DNA of 64,000 bases from Cherax quadricarinatus (Eukaryota > Arthropoda > Malacostraca > Decapoda > Parastacidae): the NCBI RefSeq assembly GCF_038502225.1, contig NC_091383.1:2120001-2184000 (forward strand). The letters run 5' to 3'. Within the stretch, counting starts at the first letter, position 1. Each line of letters opens with the position of its first letter. The notes beneath the pieces are model-generated. The model searched no databases. It was given only the letters and a program-made list of their open reading frames with translations, and had not been told where the DNA came from. A program made the translations under genes and the position numbers. This document shows positions 48,901 through 58,690 of this stretch, one piece after another.

Positions 48901-51175
48901 AGTCGCTGGGCCGAGGTCTTAGTGACACTGGTGTTAGTTATATAACGACTCACACCGTGGAGGATTTAGTCGCTGGGCCGAGGTCTTAGTGACACTGGTG
49001 TTAGTTATATAACGACTCACACCGTGGAGGATTTAGTCGCTGGGCCGAGGTCTTAGTGACACTGGTGTTAGTTATATAACGACTCACACCGTGGAGGATT
49101 TAGTCGCTGGGCCGAGGTCTTAGTGACACTGGTGTTAGTTATATAACGACTCACACCGTGGAGGATTTAGTCGCTGGGCCGAGGTCTTAGTGGCACTGGT
49201 GTTAGTTATATAACGACTCACACCGTGGAGGATTTAGTCGCTGGGCCGAGGTCTTAGTGACACTGGTGTTAGTTATATAACGACTCACACCGTGGAGGAT
49301 TTAGTCGCTGGGCCGAGGTCTTAGTGGCACTGGTGTTAGTTATATAACGACTCACACCGTGGAGGATTTAGTCGCTGGGCCGAGGTCTTAGTGACACTGG
49401 TGTTAGTTATATAACGACTCACACCGTGGAGGATTTAGTCGCTGGGCCGAGGTCTTAGTGGCACTGGTGTTAGTTATATAACGACTCACACCGTGGAGGA
49501 TTTAGTCGCTGGGCCGAGGTCTTAGTGACACTGGTGTTAGTTATATAACGACTCACACCGTGGAGGATTTAGTCACTGGGCCGAGGTCTTAGTGACACTG
49601 GTGTTAGTTATATAACGACTCACACCGTGGAGGATTTAGTCGCTGGGCCGAGGTCTTAGTGACACTGGTGTTAGTTATATAACGACTCACACCGTGGAGG
49701 ATTTAGTCGCTGGGCCGAGGTCTTAGTGACACTGGTGTTAGTTATATAACGACTCACACCGTGGAGGATTTAGTCGCTGGGCCGAGGTCTTAGTGACACT
49801 GGTGTTAGTTATATAACGACTCACACCGTGGAGGATTTAGTCGCTGGGCCGAGGTCTTAGTGGCACTGGTGTTAGTTATATAACGACTCACACCGTGGAG
49901 GATTTAGTCGCTGGGCCGAGGTCTTAGTGACACTGGTGTTAGTTATATAACGACTCACACCGTGGAGGATTTAGTCGCTGGGCCGAGGTCTTAGTGACAC
50001 TGGTGTTAGTTATATAACGACTCACACCGTGGAGGTTTTAGTCACTGGGCCGAGGTCTTAGTGGCACTGGTGTTAGTTATATAACGACTCACACCGTGGA
50101 GGATTTAGTCGCTGGGCCGAGGTCTTAGTGACACTGGTGTTAGTTATATAACGACTCACACCGTGGAGGATTTAGTCGCTGGGCCGAGGTCTTAGTGGCA
50201 CTGGTGTTAGTTATATAACGACTCACACCGTGGAGGATTTAGTCGCTGGGCCGAGGTCTTAGTGACACTGGTGTTAGTTATATAACGACTCACACCGTGG
50301 AGGATTTAGTCGCTGGGCCGAGGTCTTAGTGACACTGGTGTTAGTTATATAACGACTCACACCGTGGAGGTTTTAGTCACTGGGCCGAGGTCTTAGTGGC
50401 ACTGGTGTTAGTTATATAACGACTCACACCGTGGAGGATTTAGTCGCTGGGCCGAGGTCTTAGTGACACTGGTGTTAGTTATATAACGACTCACACCGTG
50501 GAGGATTTAGTCGCTGGGCCGAGGTCTTAGTGGCACTGGTGTTAGTTATATAACGACTCACACCGTGGAGGATTTAGTCGCTGGGCCGAGGTCTTAGTGA
50601 CACTGGTGTTAGTTATATAACGACTCACACCGTGGAGGATTTAGTCGCTGGGCCGAGGTCTTAGTGACACTGGTGTTAGTTATATAACGACTCACACCGT
50701 GGAGGATTTAGTCGCTGGGCCGAGGTCTTAGTGACACTGGTGTTAGTTATATAACGACTCACACCGTGGAGGTTTTAGTCACTGGGCCGAGGTCTTAGTG
50801 ACACTGGTGTTAGTTTTATAACGACTCACACCGTGGAAGTTTTAGTCACTGGACCGAGGTCTTAGTGACACTGGTGTTAGTTATATAACGACTCACACCG
50901 TGGAGGTTTTAGTCACTGGGCCGAGGTCTTAGTGGCACTGGTGTTAGTTTTATAACGACTCACACCGTGGAGGTTTTAGTCACTGGACCGAGGTCTTAGT
51001 GACACTGGTGTTAGTTTTATAACGACTCACACCGTGGAGGTTTTAGTCACTGGGCCGAGGTCTTAGTGGCACTGGTGTTAGTTTTATAACGACTCACACC
51101 GTGGAGGTTTTAGTCACTGGACCGAGGTCTTAGTGACACTGGTGTTAGTTATGTAACGACTCACACCGTGGAGGT
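45931..51175. repeat. 67-bp satellite, about 78 units
   Basis: Exact period 67 bp with units about 97% identical. Core: TTATATAACGACTCACACCG, TGGAGGATTTAGTCGCTGGG and CCGAGGTCTTAGTG. Variable sites: GTGACACT/GTGGCACT, AGTCGCTGG/AGTCACTGG, GGGCC/GGACC, GGATTT/GGTTTT. Higher-order blocks are visible, e.g. a 335-bp (5-unit) repeat at 50030-50370 and a 2-unit alternation at 50800-51150. The unit is not a multiple of three and contains stops, so it is open in no frame. Confidence 0.97.
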
Positions 51176-51360
51176 GTAAGTCATGTGAAATATCACACGG
51201 GAAGATGAGTTGTCTATATATAAAGAGGAACGTTTTTTCTAGTGGGGTAAGACAGAGGAGAGTGTGTCATCTCCCAGCATCCGACGGATGCTGTCTGGCC
51301 CCCAGCTTCCGTTCTTTACTAACTAGGATGTCCTGTCCCAGACAGTAAGCTCTCTGCCTC
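51176..51360. other. Unique spacer, no feature recognised
   Basis: Short unique segment between the satellite and (AC)n, with GCATCCGACGGATGC (51279-51293), a small palindrome. Confidence 0.4.
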
Positions 51361-51370
51361 CCACACACAC

Positions 51371-51451
<81 letters not shown>
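51361..51451. repeat. (AC)n microsatellite
   Basis: (AC)n with a CACGCAC and a CATAC interruption. Confidence 0.97.
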
Positions 51452-51454
<3 letters not shown>

Positions 51455-51633
51455 GTCAGGAAGTGGAATAGTTTGGGAAGCGATGTAGTGGAGGAAGGAT
51501 CCATACATAGCTTTAAGCAGAGGTATGATAAAGCTCATGGTTCAGGGAGAGTGACCTAGTAGCGACAAGTGAAGAGGCGGGGCCAGGAGCTTGGACTCGA
51601 CCCCTGCAACCTCAACTAGGTGAGAACTAGGTG

Positions 51634-51716
<83 letters not shown>
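51452..51716 (+). mobile_element. LINE-A 3' end with (AC)n tail
   Basis: Starts at GTAGTCAGGAAGTGGAATAG (last ORF2 codons), stop at about 51558, then GGCGGGGCCAGGAGCT, CTCGACCCCTGCAACC, two TAGGTGAG-type motifs and (AC)n to 51715. Very close to the ends at 11.2-11.4 and 60.4-60.5 kb. It is flanked on both sides by (AC)n. Confidence 0.88.
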
Positions 51717-51721
<5 letters not shown>

Positions 51722-51770
51722 GTGGCTTATTAGTCAGAAAATAAGTTTTTCTGGCGCTGATTACAATCAA

Positions 51771-52220
51771 ATGAGGTCCTCTTCAGTGGACAAGCTTTTA
51801 CAAGATCGATCACTTGAAACAGACCGTTTAAAAAGGAACGAACAACAGGTACTGTCCGTGTTATATGACCTTCGTGAAACCAAGTACAAGCAACAGACGG
51901 ACGTTAAGCCAAATATCCATGACATCTTTATCCCGGGGAAGTCAGATATCCGGGACATCCTATCATGGATGTTTGATCCACAGGAATGGATGGATGAGGA
52001 AGATACAGATGGATGTAAAAGGGGTTTGGTGAGGTCATCCAGGATGACTGAGGATGCTGACCCACATCTCTGTCTCTCTCACGGGCTGAGATGTGATGCT
52101 GTGGTGGTGTGCTCGTCATCCAGGGAACTGGAGCGGCCTTCTGCTCCCTGGGATCAGATGTTTTTGCCTCTCTTTCCCCATGTGATGTATGGGCCCCGCG
52201 GGTTTAACGCTTTCCCGTGA
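51771..52220 (+). CDS. Hypothetical ORF, 149 residues, doubtful
   Basis: I do not recognise it. Residues 1-70 are polar and charged (KLLQDRSLETDRLKRNEQQV), compatible with a coiled coil, followed by PNIHDIFIPGKSDIRDILSW and an acidic MDEEDTD stretch. Unlike the arrays around it, this part is not repetitive. The last ~35 residues lie in the SINE-like repeat (52105-52318), so the frame as given is not a natural protein end. If real, it would be an internal exon of roughly 51771-52020. Alternatives: ORF1 of a LINE, or chance. Confidence 0.22.
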   Translation: MRSSSVDKLLQDRSLETDRLKRNEQQVLSVLYDLRETKYKQQTDVKPNIHDIFIPGKSDIRDILSWMFDPQEWMDEEDTDGCKRGLVRSSRMTEDADPHLCLSHGLRCDAVVVCSSSRELERPSAPWDQMFLPLFPHVMYGPRGFNAFP

Positions 52221-52228
52221 ATGTAGCA

Positions 52229-52318
<90 letters not shown>
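52105..52318 (+). repeat. SINE-like repeat with (TAA)n tail
   Basis: ATCCAGGGAACTGGAGC, GCTCCCTGGGATCAGAT and GGGTTTAACGCTTTCCC (52200-52216), then about 30 TAA triplets (52229-52318). Same end as 29338-29388. Confidence 0.6.
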
Positions 52319-52348
52319 TGTGTGCTATTATTTTTTCTGTTATTATAA

Positions 52349-54630
52349 CAACACCTGTGTTCACAACACCTGTGTTCACAGCACCTGTGTTCACAACACC
52401 TATGTTCACAGCACCTGTGTTCACAGCACCTGTGTTCACAACACCTATGTTCACAGCACCTGTGTTCACAACACCTGTGTTCACAGCACTTGTGTTCACA
52501 ACACCTGTGTTCACAACACCTATGTTCACAGCACCTATGTTCACAACACCTATGTTCACAGCACCTGTGTTCACAGCACCTGTGTTCACAACACCTGTGT
52601 TCACAACACCTATGTTCACAGCACCTGTGTTCACAACACCTGTGTTCACAGCACCTATGTTCACAACACCTATGTTCACAGCACCTGTGTTCACAGCACC
52701 TGTGTTCACAACACCTGTGTTCACAACACCTATGTTCACAGCACCTGTGTTCACAACACCTGTGTTCACAACACCTGTGTTCACAGCACCTGTGTTCACA
52801 ACACCTGTGTTCACAACACCTATGTTCACAACACCTGTGCTCACAGCACCTGTGTTCACAACACCTGTGTTCACAACACCTATGTTCACAGCACCTGTGT
52901 TCACAGCACCTGTGTTCACAACACCTGTGTTCACAACACCTGTGTTCACAACACCTGTGTTCACAACACCTGTGTTCACAACACCTGTGTTCACAACACC
53001 TGTGTTCACAGCACCTATGTTCACAGCACCTGTGTTCACAGCACCTGTGTTCGCAACACCTGTGTTCACAGCACCTGTGTTCACAGCACCTGTGTTTGCA
53101 ACACCTGTGTTCACAGCACCTATGTTCACAGCACCTGTGTTCACAGCACCTGTGTTCGCAACACCTGTGTTCACAGCACCTGTGTTCACAGCACCTGTGT
53201 TTGCTACACCTGTGTTCGCAACACCTGTGTTCACAGCACCTGTGTTCACAACACCTGTGTTCACAACACCTGTGTTCACAGCACCTGTGTTCACAGCACC
53301 TGTGTTCACAGCACCTGTGTTCACAGCACCTGTGTTCACAACACCTGTGTTCACAGCACCTGTGTTCACAGCACCTGTGTTCACAGCACCTGTGTTCACA
53401 GCACCTGTGTTCACAGCACCTGTGTTCACAACACCTGTGTTCACAGCACCTGTGTTCACAACACCTGTGTTCACAACACCTGTGTTCACAGCACCTGTGT
53501 TCACAACACCTGTGTTCACAGCACCTATGTTCACAACACCTGTGTTCACAACACCCGTGTTCACAACACCTGTGTTCACAGCACCTGCGTTCACAGCACC
53601 TGTGTTCACAGCACCTATGTTCACAGCACCTGTGTTCACAGCACCTGTGTTCACAGCACTTGTGTTCACAGCACCTGTGTTCACAGCACCTATGTTCACA
53701 GCACCTGTGTTCACAGCACCTCTGTTCACAGCACCTGCGTTCACAGCACCTGTGTTCACAACACCTGTGTTTGCAACACCTGTGTTCACAACAGTGTTCA
53801 CAGCACCTGTGTTCACAGCACCTGTGTTCACAACACCTGTGTTTGCAACACCTGTGTTCACAACAGTGTTCACAGCACCTGTGTTCACAGCACCTGTGTT
53901 CACAGCACCTGTGTTCACAACACCTGTGTTCACAGCACCTGTGTTCACAACACCTGTGTTCACAACACCTGTGTTCACAGCACCTGTGTTCACAACACCT
54001 GTGTTCACAGCACCTGTGTTCACAGCACATGTGTTCACAGCACCTGTGTTCACAACACCTTTGCTCACAGCACCTGTGTTCACAGCACCTATGTTCACAG
54101 CATTTGTGTTCACAGCACCTGTGTTTACAGCACCTGTGTTCACAACACCTGTGTTCACAACACCTGTGTTCACAACACCTGTGTTCACAACACCTGTGTT
54201 CACAACACCTGTGTTCACAGTACCTGTGTCCACAACACCTATGTTCACAGCACCTGTGTTCACAGCACCTGTGTTCACAGCACCTGTGTTCACAGCATCT
54301 GTGTTCACAGCACCTGTGTTCACAGCACCTATGTTCACAACACTATGTTCACAGCACCTATGTTCACAGCACCTATGTTCACAGCACCTATGTTCACAGC
54401 ACCTGTGTTCACAGCACCTGTGTTCACAGCACCTATGTTCACAGCACCTATGTTCACAGCACCTATGTTCATAGCACCTATGTTCACAGCACCTGTGTTC
54501 ACAGCACCTGTGTTCACAGCACCTATGTTCACAGCACCTATGTTCATAGCACCTGTGTTCACAGCACCTGTGTTCACAGCACCTATGTTCACAGCACCTA
54601 TGTTCATAGCACCTGTGTTCACAGTCTATA
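52349..54630. repeat. 15-bp minisatellite (ACCTGTGTTCACAGC)
   Basis: About 152 units of 15 bp, alternating CACAGC and CACAAC and TGTGTTC and TATGTTC. Two in-array deletions (near 53790 and 53865, ACAGTGTTCAC) are part of a duplicated block. All six frames are open for long stretches (largest 777 residues) purely from the unit. Confidence 0.95.
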
Positions 54631-54648
54631 GCACCTGTCCTGAGTGTC

Positions 54649-54651
<3 letters not shown>

Positions 54652-54690
<39 letters not shown>
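54652..54690. repeat. (GA)n microsatellite
   Basis: About 36 bp of (GA)n. Confidence 0.95.
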
Positions 54691-54695
<5 letters not shown>

Positions 54696-54759
54696 TAAGT
54701 GTGTCAGTGAGTATAGAAAGTCACTTTACATAGAGATTAAAGGTAACTTAACCCATGGC

Positions 54760-54831
54760 GGGGGTGTAACTCAGAGGTAGAGTGCTCGCTTCGCATGTGA
54801 GAAGTCCCGGGTTCAATCCCCGGCACCTCCA
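54760..54831 (+). tRNA. tRNA-Ala-CGC: tRNA-Ala (anticodon CGC)
   Basis: Delivers alanine to GCG codons. The 72-nt sequence folds into a full cloverleaf. The acceptor stem GGGGGTG/CACCTCC (54760-54766 with 54824-54830) has the G3-U70 wobble that marks alanine tRNAs, and discriminator A at 54831. D stem ACTC/GAGT; anticodon stem CTCGC/GTGAG with one G-U; loop TTCGCAT with anticodon CGC at 54792-54794. T stem CCGGG/CCCGG with loop TTCAATC. Internal promoter: A box TAACTCAGAGG at 54767-54777 (A where G is usual at the third base) and a canonical B box GGTTCAATCC at 54810-54819. No intron and no encoded CCA. Transcribed by RNA polymerase III; the T-run terminators follow within 16 bp. No mismatch that would mark a pseudogene. 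Confidence 0.95.
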
Positions 54832-54837
54832 GCCCTC

Positions 54838-54847
54838 TTTTGTTTTT
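54838..54847 (+). terminator. RNA polymerase III terminator of tRNA-Ala
   Basis: TTTT at 54838-54841 and TTTTT at 54843-54847, starting 7 bases after the discriminator base. Confidence 0.85.
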
Positions 54848-55990
54848 CTTTCACTTATAACACTATTAGTCTGTTTATTTCTGTCATTTATACTTTCTTC
54901 TTATTTAAGAAAGGGATTCGATTCCTTATACTTATAACACTATAAATCTGATTATTTATATCTGTCATTTATACTTTCTTCTTATTTAAGAAAGGGATTC
55001 GATTCCTTATACTTATAACACTATAAATCTGATTGTTTATTTCTGTCATTTATACTTTCTTCTTATTTAAGAAAGGGATTCGATTCCTTATACTTATAAC
55101 ACTATAAATCTGATTGTTTATTTCTGTCATTTATACTTTCTTCATATTTAAGAAAGGGATTTGATCCCTTACACTTATAACTCTATAAATCTGATTGTTT
55201 ATTTCTGTCATTTATACTTTCTTCTTATTTAAGAAAGGGATTCGATCCCTTATAGTTATAACCCTATAAATCTGATTGTTTATTTCTGTCATTTATACTT
55301 TCTTATTTAAGAAAGGGATTCGATCCCTTATACTTATAACACTATAAATCTGGTTATTTATTTCTGTCATTTATACTTTCTTCTTATTTAAGAAAGAGAT
55401 TCGATCCCTTATACTTATAACACTATAAATCTGATTGTTTACTCCTGTCATTTATACTTTCTTCTTATGTATGAATTGGGTTCGATCCTCTTTCTTTCAT
55501 TTATTAATCTGGTAATCTAATTGTTTCTCTCATTTATACTTTCTCCCTATTTAAACTTCGAACCAGCTTCTTCCACTTATAACTCTGGTAATTTGATCTT
55601 TATTCCTCTCACGCCTTTTCCTGTGCCGGATTCAATTATTTTTTTTCCTTAGCTAGCTTTTGTTTTCCTGCCACTTATACTTTTTCCTTATCGAAGGTTT
55701 GGGTTAAATCCTTTTCTATTTCAGTTTGTTTTTGTTTTTCAGTCACTTATATATCTGGGGATCTGAAAGTTTATGCCACTTATACTTTTTACTTATTTTA
55801 GGATTGGGTTCAATCCTTCTCTATTCCAGCTAGATTTTGTTTTTCTGTCACTTTTAAATCTGATTGTTTCTGCTACTTATACTTTTCCTTATTTAAGGTT
55901 TGGGTTAAATCCTTCTCCACTTCAGCTAGCTTTTGTTTTTCTGTCACTTATAATTCTGGTAATTTAATTGTATGTTTCTCCCGTTTATAC
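54842..55990. repeat. 81-bp tandem array of decayed tRNA 3' halves
   Basis: Eight units with periods of 81, 81, 81, 81, 78, 81 and 82 bp, each carrying a B-box-like GGGATTCGATTCC or GGGATTCGATCCC (starts 54913, 54994, 55075, 55156, 55237, 55315, 55396, 55478), then CTTATAACACTATAAATCTG. More diverged units continue to about 55980 with GGGTTCAATCC (55806), GGGTTAAATCC (55701, 55902) followed by CCAGCTAG and TTTTGTTTTTCTGTCACTT. The tRNA gene's own 3' part and trailer have the same order: GGGTTCAATCC, CCAGC, TTTTGTTTTTCTTTCACTTA. Confidence 0.78.
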
Positions 55991-56024
55991 TTTTGCAATT
56001 ATATAATTATTAATTTTCCAGCTA

Positions 56025-56135
56025 AATATTATATTCACAGGGAAGCGCTAAACCCTATAGAATTGCAGGTAGAGACACGATTGAAGGAGAGGAGAGTAGT
56101 TCCTATTGTATGGATCAAGAGCCCTTCACCAACAT
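56025..56135 (-). repeat. SINE-like repeat, inverted
   Basis: GGGAAGCGCTAAACCC at 56040-56055 is the exact reverse complement of the element end at 29338-29353, and GGATCAAGAGCCCTTCACCA (56112-56131) is the inverted head. The middle is shorter than in other copies. The following 56136-56255 is unique. Confidence 0.6.
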
Positions 56136-56255
56136 ATGTTCGGTTTACCTGACTCATCTCCAACAACAGAAATACCTTCCAAATGAAGGTGTTTCTCATG
56201 TGTCTTATTTGTGCTGCATATCTATGTTATGTTATGTGAGAAATCACACACACAC

Positions 56256-58490
56256 ACACGACACTGGAGGACAGGATGTTCAGGGGAGACATGATAACGA
56301 CATACAAAATACTGCGTGGAATAGATAAGGTGGACAGAGACAGAATGTTCCAGAGATGTGACACAACAACAAGGGGTCACAGCAACAAGGGACACAACAA
56401 CAAGGGGTCACAGCAACAAGGGACACAACAACAAGGGGTCACAGCAACAAGGGACACAACAACAAGGGGTCACAGCAACAAGGGACACAACAACAAGGGG
56501 TCACAGCAACAAGGGACACAACAACAAGGGGTCACAGCAACAAGGGGTCACAGCAACAAGGGACACAACAACAAGGGGTCACAGCAACAAGGGGTCACAG
56601 CAACAAGGGGACACAGCAACAAGGGGTCACAGCAACAAGGGGTCACAGCAACAAGGGACACAACAACAAGGGGTCACAGCAACAAGGGGTCACAGCAACA
56701 AGGGGTCACAGCAACAAGGGGACACAGTAACAAGGGGACACAGCAACAAGGGGACACAGCAACAAGGGGACACAACAACAAGGGGTCACAGCAACAAGGG
56801 GACACAACAACAAGGGGACACAACAACAAGGGGTCACAGCAACAAGGGGACACAGCAACAAGGGGACACAGCAACAAGGGGTCACAGCAACAAGGGGTCA
56901 CAGCAACAAGGGGACACAACAACAAGGGGACACAACAACAAGGGGTCACAGTAACAAGGGGACACAGCAACAAGGGGACACAGCAACAAGGGGTCACAGC
57001 AACAAGGGGACACAACAACAAGGGGTCACAGCAACAAGGGGACACACCAACAAGGGGACACAACAACAAGGGGTCACAGCAACAAGGGGACACAACAAGG
57101 GGTCACAGCAACAAGGGGACACAGCAACAAGGGGACACAACAACAAGGGGACACAACAACAAGGGGACACAGCAAGAAGGGGACACAGCAAGAAGGGGAC
57201 ACAGCAAGAAGGGGACACAGCAAGAAGGGGACACAGCAAGAAGGGGACACAGAAAGAAGGGGACACAGCAAGAAGGGGACACAGCAAGAAGGGGACACAG
57301 CAACAAAGGGACACAGCAATAAGGGGACACAGCAACAAGGGGTCACAGCAACAAGGGGACACAGCAACAAGGGGACACAGCAACAAGGGGACACAGCAAC
57401 AAGGGGTCACAGCAACAAGGGGACACAGCAACAAGGAGACATAACAACAAGGGGACACAACAAGGGGACACAGCAAGAAGGGGACACAGCAAGAAGGGGA
57501 CACAGCAACAAGGGGACACAGCAACAAGGGGACACAGCAACAAGGGGACACAGCAACAAGGGGACACAGCAAGAAGGGGACACAGCAAGAAGGGGACACA
57601 GCAAGAAGGTTACACAGCAAGAAGGGGACACAGCAAGAAGGGGACACAGCAAGAAGGGGACACAGCAAGAAGGGGACACAGCAAGAAGGGGACACAGCAA
57701 GAAGGTTACACAGCAAGAAGGGGACACAGCAAGAAGGGGACACAGCAAGAAGGGGACACAGCAAGAAGGGGACACAGCAAGAAGGGGACACAGCAAGAAG
57801 GGGACACAGCAAGAAGGGGACACAGCAAGAAGGGGACACAGCAAGAAGGGGACACAGCAAGAAGGGGACACAGCAAGAAGGGGACACAGCAACAAGGGGA
57901 CACAGCAACAAGGGGACACAGCAACAAGGGGACACAGCAACAAGGGGACGCAACAACAAAGGGACACAGCAACAAGGGGACACAGCAACAAGGGGACACA
58001 ACAACAAGGGGACACAACAACAAGGGGACACAGTAACAAGGGGACACAGCAACAAGGGGACACAACAACAAGGGGACACAGCAACAAGGGGACACAGCAA
58101 CAAGGGGACACAACAACAAGGGGACACAGCAACAAGGGGACACAGCAACAAGGGGACACAGCAACAAGGGGACACAACAACAAGGGGACACAACAACAAG
58201 GGGACACAGTAACAAGGGGACACAGCAACAAGGGGACACAGCAACAAGGGGACACAGCAACAAGGGGACACAACAACAAGGGGACACAGCAACAAGGGGA
58301 CACAACAACAAGGGGACACAGTTGGAAGTTGAAGACCCAGATGAGTCACAGGGATGTTAGGAAGTATTTCTTCAGCCACAGAGTAGTCAGTAAGTGGAAT
58401 AGTCTGGGTAGTGATGTAGTGGAGGCAGGATCCATACATAGCTTTAAGACGAGGTATGATAAAGCTCATGGAGCAAGGAGAGGGAGGACC
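56256..58490 (+). pseudogene. LINE-A RT C-terminal fragment disrupted by a minisatellite
   Basis: Codons for FRGDMITTYKILRGIDKVDR and DRMFQRCDT are followed by a repeat frame (TRGHSNKGTQQQGDTA, 16 residues per 48 bp) and, after the array, by the usual KYFFSHRVVSKWNSL ending. The open frame from 56276 stays open for 348 codons into the array. No catalytic RT motif is present in this 5'-truncated copy. Confidence 0.8.
56366..58320. repeat. 16-bp minisatellite (ACACAGCAACAAGGGG)
   Basis: About 122 units of 16 bp. Left third: ACAACAACAAGGGGTC mixed with a 15-bp unit lacking one G. Middle: ACACAGCAAGAAGGGG blocks (57170-57310, 57470-57890). Right: ACACAGCAACAAGGGG. The seed is the single-copy ACACAGTAACAAGGGG followed by ACACAG in intact LINE-A. 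Confidence 0.95.
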
Positions 58491-58625
58491 CAGTGAAGAG
58501 GTGGGGCCAGGAGCTGAGTCTCGACCCCTGCAACCACAATCAGTTGAGTACAATTAGGTGAGCACACACACACACACACACATACACACACACACACACT
58601 CATGTATTAATCCACACACACACAC

Positions 58626-58690
58626 ACCGGTGAAGAGGCGGGGCCAGGAGCTAAGACTCGACCCCTGCAACCACAAATAGGTGAGTACAC
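58626..58690 (+). mobile_element. LINE-A 3' UTR tail only
   Basis: GTGAAGAGGCGGGGCCAGGA, CTCGACCCCTGCAACC and AAATAGGTGAGTACACAC; about 65 bp between two (AC)n-type stretches, same orientation as its neighbours. Confidence 0.82.

Larger units (their letters stand above)
56256..58565 (+). mobile_element. LINE-A 3' part with a 2-kb 16-bp minisatellite inside
   Basis: Left flank (CACACGACACTGGAGGACAG...GATGTTCCAGAGATGTGACA, to 56365) and right flank (GTTGGAAGTTGAAGAC..., from 58321) are contiguous in unexpanded LINE-A copies at 11056-11190 and 60185-60320. Between them is the 16-bp array. The 3' UTR and TTAGGTGAGCAC(AC)n tail are intact. Confidence 0.9.

Noticed and set aside
45931..51175. TATATAACGACTCACACC resembles the phage T7 promoter
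   Set aside because: Only ACGACTCAC is shared with the T7 consensus; the critical downstream bases differ and a phage promoter has no meaning in this context.
45931..51175. Regular repeat-spacer look suggesting a CRISPR array
   Set aside because: All 67 bp of each unit are conserved; there are no unique spacers, no cas genes, and the context is eukaryotic.
52116..54653. Several 600-777-residue frames on both strands
   Set aside because: 15-bp unit without stops in any frame; simultaneous opening of six frames argues against coding.
54913..55408. Further tRNA genes downstream of tRNA-Ala
   Set aside because: Only the B-box/T-arm-like segment is present; no A box, anticodon arm or acceptor stem can be formed.
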